A DNA stretch of 19,639 nucleotides, from positions 1 to 19,639 of the forward strand of contig MGXW01000079.1 in assembly GCA_001801495.1 (NCBI GenBank), written 5' to 3'. Below, piece after piece: positions 1 through 7,170 of the stretch. The notes below the pieces were generated by a model. It made no database searches, was not told the origin of the DNA, and saw nothing but the letters and a program-made list of their open reading frames with translations. The position numbers were made by a program, and so were the translations under genes. How positions within the stretch are numbered: position 1 is the first letter of the stretch; the number at the start of each line of letters is the position of its first letter. Source of the stretch: Gammaproteobacteria bacterium RIFCSPHIGHO2_12_FULL_37_34. GTDB lineage: Bacteria; Pseudomonadota; Gammaproteobacteria; DSM-16500.

Positions 1-51
1 GTTCATTTAAGTGATTTGATGCTATTACATCAATAAAAGCTTAAGAGAATA

Positions 52-1368
52 TTATGGGTGAAGTCTTGGTGCAAAAGATTTATCACGTTTTTCTTGCAGT
101 TTATTCGCCTTTCTGAGCTCAACATCATCCCTCTGTTGATCCTTGTTTGCTGTTGGTTTAGTAGATGGACCATCCGGTTGTTTAGGCTCGCGAAAAGCAT
201 TCGGCCCACCCAAAGCCTGTTGCAACCTTGCGGTTGATCCTCGTATCCCCTGACCAACTTCTATAAAAAAATGCCGCATCTTTCTTGTCGGCTTTTTTGT
301 CGGATCATGGTGACCATGATAATCATCTATTGTTTCTAAAACCTTAGCAAAAACTGCAATGCTAGCACCAATAATAGTAAGAGCTAATGGAATACTACCA
401 AAAGAAACAACACCTAAACCAACGAAAGCAGCTGCCCCAAACATAGCACCGATTGCAACTGTTAACATGGTAGTTGTCTCTATTGCTCGGAATGCAACTT
501 TTGCTTCTCTTGCTAAACTTTCCTCATGTAAGTTATCGTGCCGCTTAGTATGTTGTTTTAGCTGTTCTACGATATTTGTATATTGCTCTAATATCTCCCG
601 CTCATTTTCATTAATCTCTTCTTCTTCTCTTATTTTTTTTTGGATTTCCGTAATTTGAGGCGATAAATCCTTAACTTTTTTTTCCATGCCCCCTAGCTCT
701 TTTTCTAGTTTTTTGGTTTGCCGCCAAATGTAAATATTTTTCCATAACGATACCCCATAAAGAACAGCTAAAAGGCTTGGTATTAAAAAAGTAATAATAG
801 GTGCAATTGCAAGCGCTGTAATCATGCTGGAACCACCAGCTAGCAAACTTAACCCCATACCGGTTGGAGCAGCTACTAAAGTAAAAATGCCAGAAGCACT
901 AGCCAGTAAGACCAAACCCAAACCTGCAACAATCATACCTAAGACAAAAACAATGATTCCTGCTGCTAAGCGGGTTTTTCGTTGTTCATTTTCTTCTGTA
1001 ACTTTATTCGCTTTTTTAAACCCCTTTATTCCTTCCACTAACCCAGTAATACTACCAAGTATCCCAGTTAACCCAGAACCAAACACTTTAAAAATAGGGT
1101 TTTTAGGTAAGAGCTGCCTAATAGCCGGCCAAAAATCATCTACAGGATCAATTAATTTTTTACCAATATTAAATACCCGAACCATCCATGCTTTTACCCG
1201 TTGTCGAAATGTATCAGGTGGGCTCTCACTTGCTTGTGGATTGAATGCTGGATCCATTGGTACATCCTTCTTTTTTTCGTACAATAAATTTTTTATCAAA
1301 TCTAGAACCTTTTCAGGCGAGAGTAACCCCGCCTGATCCAGGTTAGTATTCTCTGAGCCATCTATCAT
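52..1368 (-). CDS. Unrecognised membrane and coiled-coil protein
   Basis: I do not recognise this 438-residue protein. From the ATG at 1368 it has a hydrophilic N-terminal part (to about residue 90) and a glycine-rich amphipathic stretch (about 93-117). A cluster of hydrophobic segments rich in Gly, Ala and Leu follows (about 134-206), then a long charged helix likely to form a coiled coil (about 212-290). A second hydrophobic hairpin (about 298-342) precedes a basic, proline-rich hydrophilic tail of about 90 residues. There is no signal peptide. A GTG six bases upstream (1374) is also in frame, but the GAGGT motif at 1375-1379 lies directly against that GTG and 6 bases from the ATG, so the ATG is preferred. 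The two membrane hairpins flanking a coiled coil and the polar C-terminus resemble membrane-acting effectors of intracellular bacteria, but no catalytic motif is visible and this is only a guess. It is divergent from zapD. Confidence 0.8.
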   Translation of the reverse strand: MIDGSENTNLDQAGLLSPEKVLDLIKNLLYEKKKDVPMDPAFNPQASESPPDTFRQRVKAWMVRVFNIGKKLIDPVDDFWPAIRQLLPKNPIFKVFGSGLTGILGSITGLVEGIKGFKKANKVTEENEQRKTRLAAGIIVFVLGMIVAGLGLVLLASASGIFTLVAAPTGMGLSLLAGGSSMITALAIAPIITFLIPSLLAVLYGVSLWKNIYIWRQTKKLEKELGGMEKKVKDLSPQITEIQKKIREEEEINENEREILEQYTNIVEQLKQHTKRHDNLHEESLAREAKVAFRAIETTTMLTVAIGAMFGAAAFVGLGVVSFGSIPLALTIIGASIAVFAKVLETIDDYHGHHDPTKKPTRKMRHFFIEVGQGIRGSTARLQQALGGPNAFREPKQPDGPSTKPTANKDQQRDDVELRKANKLQEKRDKSFAPRLHP

Positions 1369-1521
1369 TTGCACACCTCACAACCTTTCTCATACTCAGC
1401 TAATATAATCTATTTATCTTAAGATAATATTTAGAAAATAATTAATTAAGTAATTGATTTTAATTATAATTATTTATCAAAAAAAATCACTCATCTCTCT
1501 GTCCATTTTCAAATCAAATCA

Positions 1522-1530
1522 TGATATGAT
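1522..1530 (+). promoter_or_regulatory. Possible extended -10 promoter element before zapD
   Basis: TGATATGAT reads as an extended -10 (TG-n-TATGAT). It lies in an AT-rich divergent spacer whose stretch 1435-1495 is almost entirely A and T. No convincing -35 is seen 16-18 bases upstream, as is common for extended -10 promoters. The motif is embedded in an imperfect ATGATCAT-rich palindrome, so a regulator site is equally possible. A start site about 7 bases downstream would place the AAAGG at 1535-1539 at the very 5' end of the message, which weakens the assignment. Confidence 0.3.
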
Positions 1531-1554
1531 CATGAAAGGTTTCTAGATGAATAT

Positions 1555-2337
1555 ATGATCTGCTCTATGAATAACACCATTATTTATGAACAGCCATTAA
1601 ATGAAATTACTCGTGTCTCCTTAAGGCTTGAGCAATTATTTTTGCAAATTGATCGACAACTAAATGATACTTCTCAACTTGGAACACGAAATATCATTGC
1701 TTCTATCATTAATGTATTACAATTACTAGATCGACCTGATTTAAAATCTAAATTAGCCAAAGAGCTCAGTCATCATTCATCTCATCTTTCGCGTTATAAC
1801 GATCTACCTGAGATTGACACCAAAAAATTAAAAGATCTTATCAATCAACTGGAACAACTATCACATAATCTTATCGAAAGCAGCGGCAAAATTGGCCATC
1901 GTTTAAGAGACATTGAATTGTTGAACACCCTGCGCTTACATTTAGCAAGCCCTGGTGGCGGCTGCAGTTTCGATATACCACTTTTTCACTACTGGTTGCA
2001 ACAACCAGTAGAAGCACGCCAAACAACCATTAACGATTGGCTAACAGAATTTACTCAAATCCGTACAGCCGTCACATTAGTATTAGACTTGGTCCGTAAA
2101 AATGCAAAAACCGATGAAAAAACTGCTATCCATGGCTTTCATCAAGAGTTACTCGACCCTCAGGCTAATTTACGCATGATACGCTTGGGTATTTCTCCTA
2201 AGCTTTCAGCCTTTCCAGAAATTAGCGTCGGTCGACATTTTTTAAGTGTGCGTTTTTATTCCCCTGATACTGAAAAACGTCCAACACAATACCCAGAAAA
2301 TTTATCTTTTTGGTTGGCTTATTGTAATTTAACGTGA
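1555..2337 (+). CDS. zapD: Cell division protein ZapD
   Basis: ZapD (formerly YacF) is a cytoplasmic protein that cross-links FtsZ filaments and helps bundle the Z ring. The N-terminus has the family hallmark (YEQPLNE, then a helix beginning RLEQLF), and the middle has the conserved GGGCSFD-containing loop followed by a PLFHYWL helix. The length of 260 residues, or 256 from the second ATG, fits the usual figure near 250. Family alignment favours the ATG at 1567 (MNNTIIYEQPLNE). The ATG at 1555 adds four residues, and neither has a well-placed ribosome binding site. In many gammaproteobacteria zapD lies beside coaE; here it stands alone between an orphan membrane protein and a toxin-antitoxin pair. 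Its stop is 44 bases from the convergent antitoxin stop, with no terminator hairpin that I can see. Confidence 0.93.
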   Translation: MICSMNNTIIYEQPLNEITRVSLRLEQLFLQIDRQLNDTSQLGTRNIIASIINVLQLLDRPDLKSKLAKELSHHSSHLSRYNDLPEIDTKKLKDLINQLEQLSHNLIESSGKIGHRLRDIELLNTLRLHLASPGGGCSFDIPLFHYWLQQPVEARQTTINDWLTEFTQIRTAVTLVLDLVRKNAKTDEKTAIHGFHQELLDPQANLRMIRLGISPKLSAFPEISVGRHFLSVRFYSPDTEKRPTQYPENLSFWLAYCNLT

Positions 2338-2381
2338 ATATGATCTAAATAAATAATGTTGGCAGAAAAAATAGCGTTCAA

Positions 2382-2738
2382 TTACTCATCCACATGTTTA
2401 TGGTCTTTATCTTTTTTGGAAGTAAAAGAAATATTTACTTTGTATCCCAATGCTTGTGCATATTTAAAGAGTGTATCAATAGAAGGAGAATGTCGCCCAC
2501 TACCTAAAGATTCAAGGCGAGAAATAGCGGTACGTGTCGTATGCATACGTTGCGCGATTTCTTCTTGGCTGATATTTGCTTTTTCTCGTTTTTTTCTCAT
2601 TAATAATGCTAGTTCAATTTCACGCTTTTTTCGCTCGTATAATGCTCTTGATTCCGGATCAGACATGACACGTTTTTCTATTTTTGCATTTACTTTTTTA
2701 GATGATTTTCTTGCTTTTTCTAAAGAAAATTTAGCCAT
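2382..2738 (-). CDS. XRE-family HTH antitoxin (HigA-like)
   Basis: This 118-residue protein has a helix-turn-helix of the Cro/C1 (XRE) type at about residues 44-100, including the ISQEEIAQRM and TAISRLE helices. It is preceded by a basic, highly charged N-terminal helical region and ends in a polar tail. Its start overlaps the 3' end of the toxin-like gene by 8 bases, and the GAGGT motif inside the toxin gene is well placed, so the two are translationally coupled. Antitoxins of this class bind and neutralise the partner and repress their own promoter. The gene order toxin then antitoxin is that of HigBA-type modules. The neighbour supports the role; direct evidence of binding is not visible. 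Confidence 0.9.
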   Translation of the reverse strand: MAKFSLEKARKSSKKVNAKIEKRVMSDPESRALYERKKREIELALLMRKKREKANISQEEIAQRMHTTRTAISRLESLGSGRHSPSIDTLFKYAQALGYKVNISFTSKKDKDHKHVDE

Positions 2739-3060
2739 TTTGTTTTACCTCTTTCAAACGTTTTTTTGCCAATTGCAACTCACGATCAGGGGTTGTTCTC
2801 GTCTTTTTAATAAAACTATGCAATATCACAATATTACTTTTTTTAAAAGTACAATAAAAAACACGAGCTATGTTATCTTTCGCTTCCAATCTGATTTCAA
2901 AAAGGCCATCACCCATTGCGCGCGTATAAGGCAATCCAAGATTAGGCCCATTTTCTATCATCATCTTTTGTACAGCAAAAAAGTCTGTCAGCAAATCTTT
3001 AGGCAAACCAAGAATAACTCGTTCAACTCGAGTACTGTAATAAATAAATTCCAATTTCAT
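2731..3060 (-). CDS. RelE/HigB-like toxin (phage Gp49-like family)
   Basis: This small basic protein (109 residues from the ATG at 3060, or 111 from a GTG at 3066) has the Gp49/HigB-like layout. A short N-terminal helix region is followed by the GDGLFEIR strand, the ARVFYC strand, the ILHSFIKKT strand and a C-terminal amphipathic helix preceded by TPDRELQLAKKR. Members act as ribosome-dependent or free mRNA endonucleases that block translation. The conserved basic and aromatic residues of the fold are present and the frame is intact, so the toxin may be functional. It lies 49 bases downstream of the lpxB stop on the same strand. No clear ribosome binding site precedes it. Transcription could come from the lpx genes or from its own promoter in the short gap or inside lpxB. 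Confidence 0.88.
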   Translation of the reverse strand: MKLEFIYYSTRVERVILGLPKDLLTDFFAVQKMMIENGPNLGLPYTRAMGDGLFEIRLEAKDNIARVFYCTFKKSNIVILHSFIKKTRTTPDRELQLAKKRLKEVKQNG

Positions 3061-3109
3061 GATCACATAGTATCAAATTTGTTACCTATAGGCAAAGGAA
3101 ATAATAGCC

Positions 3110-4252
3110 TTAGCCTTTACTCTTTCTAATCAAATTAAAGATTAAATCAGGAATAGAATGTGATGAACTCTTTAATAATTCTTGATGTAGCGCCATCCAT
3201 TTATTTTCCAATATACGAACATGCTCTGGGTGATTTAAAAAATTCAGCACGTGATGAGCTATTCTATCAGGCCTAACAGCATCTTGAATCAGCTCAGGTA
3301 CTATTTCAGCATTTGCCAATAAATTAGGTAGCCCAATAAAAGGTGTTTTAACTAAAAGTTTTGCCAATAGATGGGTAAAACGCGACATACGATAAGCAAT
3401 CACCATGGGTTTTTTATATAACATGGTCTCAAGTGTTGCTGTCCCTGAGGTAACCATCACCACATCAGCTGCTGCCATCACATCATGAGCACGACGAGTA
3501 AAAAATTCCAAAGGTAAATCAGGAGCGTATTGTTGATAGGCATCGTAAAATTCTTGATAGCGCTTCTCATTAATATGCGAGGTAATAAAATGTATAGTAG
3601 GTTTCTGCTTTGCTATTTGTTTGGCCGCAAGTAAAAATGGCTCGGCCATATAGTGAATTTCTTGTCGCCGGCTACCAGGCAATAAAGCAACATAAGTAGC
3701 ATGTTCATCTATCCCCAATGCTCTACGTGCTGCTAATTGATCCGGTTGCAGAGGAATGTGTTCGGCTAAAGGATGGCCAACATAATAAACAGGCACGTGG
3801 TATTTTCGGTAAAATGTTGCTTCAAAGGGCAACAACGTCAACATCAAATCTACCGCTTGAGCAATTTTACGTACACGATATTGTCGCCACGCCCATACAC
3901 TGGGACTAACATAATGGATAACAGGAATGCCTGCATGGCGTAATTTATATTCTAAACCCAAATTAAAATCGGGTGCATCAATGCCAATAAAAACATCTGG
4001 ACGATGTTGAATAAAATGTTGGTAGATTTGTTTGCGAAGCTTAATCAAATCTGGCAAACGAAGTAATGGTTCAATCAAACCCATGACATTTAAGCGTTCC
4101 ATATCAAATAAACTAGTACACCCTGCTGCAATCATGGCTGGTCCACCCACTCCTTCCACTTGCACATTTGGGTATTGTTGTCGTAATGCTTCTATGAGTT
4201 TTGCACCGAGTAAATCACCAGATGCTTCGCCTGCGAGGATACCAATTTTCAA
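3110..4252 (-). CDS. lpxB: Lipid-A-disaccharide synthase LpxB
   Basis: LpxB joins UDP-2,3-diacylglucosamine to lipid X to make the lipid A disaccharide at the inner face of the cytoplasmic membrane. Characteristic motifs are GEASGD near the N-terminus, IDAPDFN (91-97, with the family's essential aspartate), SPSVWAWR (116-123), LPGSRRQEI (about 191-199) and a TSGTATLE motif in the C-terminal glycosyltransferase half. The length, 380 residues, is that of the family (382 in E. coli). The start is a TTG whose last two bases belong to the TGA stop of lpxA (TTGA overlap); no in-frame ATG fits the family N-terminus. This is the last of the four lpx/fabZ genes, followed after 49 bases by the toxin-antitoxin pair. 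Confidence 0.97.
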   Translation of the reverse strand: MKIGILAGEASGDLLGAKLIEALRQQYPNVQVEGVGGPAMIAAGCTSLFDMERLNVMGLIEPLLRLPDLIKLRKQIYQHFIQHRPDVFIGIDAPDFNLGLEYKLRHAGIPVIHYVSPSVWAWRQYRVRKIAQAVDLMLTLLPFEATFYRKYHVPVYYVGHPLAEHIPLQPDQLAARRALGIDEHATYVALLPGSRRQEIHYMAEPFLLAAKQIAKQKPTIHFITSHINEKRYQEFYDAYQQYAPDLPLEFFTRRAHDVMAAADVVMVTSGTATLETMLYKKPMVIAYRMSRFTHLLAKLLVKTPFIGLPNLLANAEIVPELIQDAVRPDRIAHHVLNFLNHPEHVRILENKWMALHQELLKSSSHSIPDLIFNLIRKSKG

Positions 4253-5013
4253 CGTGTAATCCCAGAACGAGATGTTTCAATAAATTGAATAAGTTGTTGT
4301 ACTTCTACACATTCCATTTTACGTAATTCTTCAATTGCTTTTGCAATTGTTAGCCCATTGCGATAAATAATTTTATAAGCACGACGCAAGAGAATAAGTA
4401 CATCCTCCGTAAAACCACGACGCTGCAATCCTATTGTGTTTAGACCAAATGGTTTAGCATAATAACCAGAAACCTTAATGAAAGGCGGCACATCTTTAAT
4501 AATGACAGAATTAGTCGCAACAAAGCTATACGCACCCACTCGACAAAATTGAAATACACCAGAGAAGCCACTTAAGGTTACATAATCTTCAATTGTAACA
4601 TGCCCTGCTAAAGAAGCATTGTTAGCAAAAATAGCATGATTACCAATTTGACAATCATGTGCAACATGGACATAAGCCATGAAAAAATTATCATGCCCAA
4701 TGCGTGTGGTTGTTTTATCTTGTACTGTACCACGATTGAATGTACAAAATTCTCGAATGGTATTGCGATCACCTATTTCTAAATAAGTTTGTTCGCCTTG
4801 AAATTTTAAATCTTGTGGCATTTCACCAATAGATGAAAATTGAAATATTTTATTGTCTCGCCCAATCTTAGTTGGTCCTTGTATCACCACATGCGGACCA
4901 ATAAAAGTGCCTTCACCTATTTCAACAGCTGGTCCAATCACTGAATAAGGTCCAACGTGTGCACTGTTAGCAATTTTTGCAGATGGATCAATAATTGCTG
5001 TTTGATCAATCAC
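4249..5013 (-). CDS. lpxA: UDP-N-acetylglucosamine acyltransferase LpxA
   Basis: LpxA transfers a hydroxyacyl chain from acyl carrier protein to O-3 of UDP-GlcNAc, the first step of lipid A synthesis, as a cytoplasmic trimer. The first two thirds are hexapeptide repeats forming a left-handed beta helix; the catalytic histidine is H119 in the HVAHDC motif. The C-terminal third is the usual helical domain, with RRGF and a YKIIYR segment. I chose the GTG at 5013 because GGGAG lies 5-6 bases upstream and the protein then begins MIDQTAIID like many homologues. A GTG at 5037 would add eight residues. The start overlaps the fabZ stop by 8 bases, and the stop overlaps the lpxB start. Confidence 0.96.
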   Translation of the reverse strand: MIDQTAIIDPSAKIANSAHVGPYSVIGPAVEIGEGTFIGPHVVIQGPTKIGRDNKIFQFSSIGEMPQDLKFQGEQTYLEIGDRNTIREFCTFNRGTVQDKTTTRIGHDNFFMAYVHVAHDCQIGNHAIFANNASLAGHVTIEDYVTLSGFSGVFQFCRVGAYSFVATNSVIIKDVPPFIKVSGYYAKPFGLNTIGLQRRGFTEDVLILLRRAYKIIYRNGLTIAKAIEELRKMECVEVQQLIQFIETSRSGITR

Positions 5014-5464
5014 GATCGTCTCCCTGTTTACGTGCACTCATAAATTCCGCAGAGCAAGCTAATTCGTCATCTACATAAGCGTTGCCTTCAAGCTTCCAAA
5101 CATCACGCTTCGAACGCAACACACCTACTTTTAATATTAATTGATCGCCCGGTTTAACAATGCGGCGAAAACGTGTGTTGTCAATGCCAGCAAAATAATA
5201 AAGCACACCATCCCGTGGGCTAGTGTGTGTGGATTTGTATGCCAATACTGCAGCCGCTTGTGCCATCGCTTCTAATATTAATACACCAGGCATCACAGGA
5301 TGATTTGGAAAATGTCCAACAAAAAAAGCTTCATTTATTGTAATGTTTTTTAATGCCACAATAGATTTATTTGGATTCATTTCAATGACACGATCAATCA
5401 ATAAAAATGGATAACGATGTGGCAAATAAGTTAATATTTCTTTGATATCCATGACAGTATTCAT
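5006..5464 (-). CDS. fabZ: 3-hydroxyacyl-ACP dehydratase FabZ
   Basis: FabZ dehydrates 3-hydroxyacyl-ACP in fatty acid elongation and thereby competes with LpxA and LpxD for the same hydroxyacyl-ACP pool, which explains its conserved place among them. The hot-dog fold motifs are clear: PHRYPFLLIDR near the N-terminus, then the active-site loop GHFPNHPVMPGV with catalytic H51, and E65 in LEAMAQA. The 152 residues match the family. The ATG at 5464 overlaps the lpxD stop (ATGA), and GAGGA a few bases upstream within lpxD serves as its ribosome binding site, so translation is probably coupled to lpxD. Confidence 0.97.
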   Translation of the reverse strand: MNTVMDIKEILTYLPHRYPFLLIDRVIEMNPNKSIVALKNITINEAFFVGHFPNHPVMPGVLILEAMAQAAAVLAYKSTHTSPRDGVLYYFAGIDNTRFRRIVKPGDQLILKVGVLRSKRDVWKLEGNAYVDDELACSAEFMSARKQGDDRD

Positions 5465-6516
5465 TTGTTCTGTTCCTCTTTAAGCTCTTTCAAGGATGAT
5501 TCTAATAGTTTTATTCGTTGAGTTAAATTTTCTAGGCGATGAAATCGCGCATTATTTTTTTTAAATTCTTGATTCGTCACCACACCGACCACACCAGATG
5601 AATAAACACCTGATTCAAGAATAGATTTGTTCACCCCCGTGTTCCCAGTAATCATGACATGATCTGCTATGTGAATATGCCCTTGAATCATCGCAGCGCC
5701 ACCAATCATACAATGTTTACCAATAACTGCGCTTCCTGCTATTCCAGTACACCCAGCAATAATAGTATGTTCCCTAATTTTAACGTTGTGCCCAATTTGA
5801 ATGAGATTATCAAGCTTGACACCATTCTCAATAATCGTGTCATCTACTGCGCCACAATCAATTGTCGTATTCGCACCAATATCCACATCATCGCCAATTT
5901 GCACACCACCTAATTGAGGAATTTTATGCCATACCCCTTTTTGATTAGCAAAACCAAATCCATCGCTGCCAATCACCGCACCGCTTGCAATATGCGTTCG
6001 CTTTCCAATTGCCACCTTATTATAAATAGTGACGCTAGCATCTAACTGCGTTGCCTCCCCAATAGAGGAACCATCACCAATGACACACCCTGGACCAATC
6101 ACCACATCTTTAGCAATAGAAACTTGATTACCAATCACACAATGCGCACCAATACTCGCTGTTTTATCAATGCGGCTATCTACACCAATAACAACTGTTC
6201 GATGGATACCAGAAATATTGATAGAAGGAAAAGCAAAAAATTCCGCGATTTTTGCATAAATATAATGTGGATTGGCACACACAACTGCATGAATATTACA
6301 AATTTCGGCATCTTTCTCTGAGAGTATGACGGCTGTTGCTTGTGTTGCAGCAAGATGCTTCCGGTAAAGTGAATTAGTTAAAAAAGTAATATGGCCTGGT
6401 TGCGCTTGCTGAATAACAGATACACCTGTAATTAAACAATGAGGGTCTCCTTTAATCGTTACCTCTAATCCACGAGTTAATTCAGATAATGTGTATTGAA
6501 ATTTATTTACTCGCAT
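5461..6516 (-). CDS. lpxD: UDP-3-O-acylglucosamine N-acyltransferase LpxD
   Basis: LpxD adds the N-linked hydroxyacyl chain to UDP-3-O-acylglucosamine, the third step of lipid A synthesis, as a cytoplasmic trimer. The N-terminal uridine-binding domain (about residues 1-100, with PGHITFLTN) is followed by a long series of hexapeptide repeats. Catalytic H243 lies in IQIGHNV, and the C-terminal helix (about 323-351) is present. The length of 351 is close to the 341 of E. coli. It is the first gene downstream of a strong terminator that follows skp, so it needs either readthrough or its own promoter; I see no obvious promoter in the 70 bases between skp and lpxD. Confidence 0.97.
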   Translation of the reverse strand: MRVNKFQYTLSELTRGLEVTIKGDPHCLITGVSVIQQAQPGHITFLTNSLYRKHLAATQATAVILSEKDAEICNIHAVVCANPHYIYAKIAEFFAFPSINISGIHRTVVIGVDSRIDKTASIGAHCVIGNQVSIAKDVVIGPGCVIGDGSSIGEATQLDASVTIYNKVAIGKRTHIASGAVIGSDGFGFANQKGVWHKIPQLGGVQIGDDVDIGANTTIDCGAVDDTIIENGVKLDNLIQIGHNVKIREHTIIAGCTGIAGSAVIGKHCMIGGAAMIQGHIHIADHVMITGNTGVNKSILESGVYSSGVVGVVTNQEFKKNNARFHRLENLTQRIKLLESSLKELKEEQNK

Positions 6517-6529
6517 ATCCTATCTCTAC

Positions 6530-6557
6530 AAAAAAATCTCCCCCAAAATGGGGGAGA
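6530..6557 (-). terminator. Intrinsic terminator between skp and lpxD
   Basis: Read on the minus strand, a perfect 9-bp stem (TCTCCCCCA in plus-strand terms at 6537-6545, pairing with TGGGGGAGA at 6549-6557) closes a 3-base loop and is followed at once by seven U residues (A run at 6530-6536). This is a canonical rho-independent terminator. It lies 30 bases after the skp stop and 14 bases before the lpxD start. In the plus direction no U run follows, so it acts leftward only. Confidence 0.9.
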
Positions 6558-6586
6558 AAGAAAATCATAAAAATGATTGAAAATAA

Positions 6587-7114
6587 TTACGCCTTATCAC
6601 CATTAAATTTTTTGGCAACATCTTTAGTAATATCATTGCCATCAGCTGCAAAAATAACTGCTTGAGAATCTAACACTAAAGCATAATTTTGATTTTTTGC
6701 AATAGTTGTTACAATACCATTAATATCCCCTAAAATGCCTTGCATAATTTTGTTTTGTTCTTTCTGCAAATCTTGTTGATAAGCGACTACTTTCTTGACT
6801 AAATCAGAACGCTCTGCAGCAATTTTCTTTTGCATATCATTTCTTTCTTTCTCACTCATCGTTGGCGATTCTTTTTTAAATTTCTCTAATGCATCTTGCA
6901 ACGTTTTTTGCTCATCACCAATTTTAGTTTGTCTAGTTTTAAATTGGCTTTCTAATTTTTTACTATACTCGGCAACTTTGGGTGATTGTTGCAAAACTTG
7001 TTGTACATTCACCACCGCCACTTTAATTGAAGCATCTGCTGCTTGACTAACATTGACCCCACTGATTAATAATAATACCCCAGCTAATACACCTATTTTT
7101 CTTACGATTTTCAT
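6587..7114 (-). CDS. skp: Periplasmic chaperone Skp (OmpH family)
   Basis: Skp holds unfolded outer-membrane proteins in the periplasm and delivers them toward the BAM complex. The protein starts with a typical signal peptide (MKIVRK, hydrophobic core, cleavage likely after SQA at about residue 25). It continues with the beta-strand core (IKVAVVNVQQVL), then a long charged coiled-coil hairpin (about 50-125) and a C-terminal core segment (YALVLDSQAVIFA). At 175 residues it fits the family. The ATG at 7114 has a GGAGAG ribosome binding site (7119-7124). The open frame extends upstream to 7195, but that would put 27 residues before the signal peptide. It lies 56 bases downstream of bamA, as in most gammaproteobacteria. 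Confidence 0.95.
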   Translation of the reverse strand: MKIVRKIGVLAGVLLLISGVNVSQAADASIKVAVVNVQQVLQQSPKVAEYSKKLESQFKTRQTKIGDEQKTLQDALEKFKKESPTMSEKERNDMQKKIAAERSDLVKKVVAYQQDLQKEQNKIMQGILGDINGIVTTIAKNQNYALVLDSQAVIFAADGNDITKDVAKKFNGDKA

Positions 7115-7170
7115 AATACTCTCCAAAAGTAAATTTAAATATGTTACGCCTTTTACCCTACCCACCATTT

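Noticed and set aside
824..1336. 170-codon plus-strand open frame opposite the orphan membrane protein
   Set aside because: Antisense to a gene with a clear ribosome binding site and membrane architecture; low-complexity K/P/S-rich product.
3091..3116. GGCAAAGG/CCTTAGCC inverted repeat across the lpxB stop
   Set aside because: The stem has a mismatch and no U run follows on the minus strand, so it does not qualify as a terminator.
2356..3129. 257-codon plus-strand open frame opposite the toxin-antitoxin genes
   Set aside because: It lies entirely antisense to two recognisable genes, and its protein is rich in F, S and I without any domain; a shadow frame.
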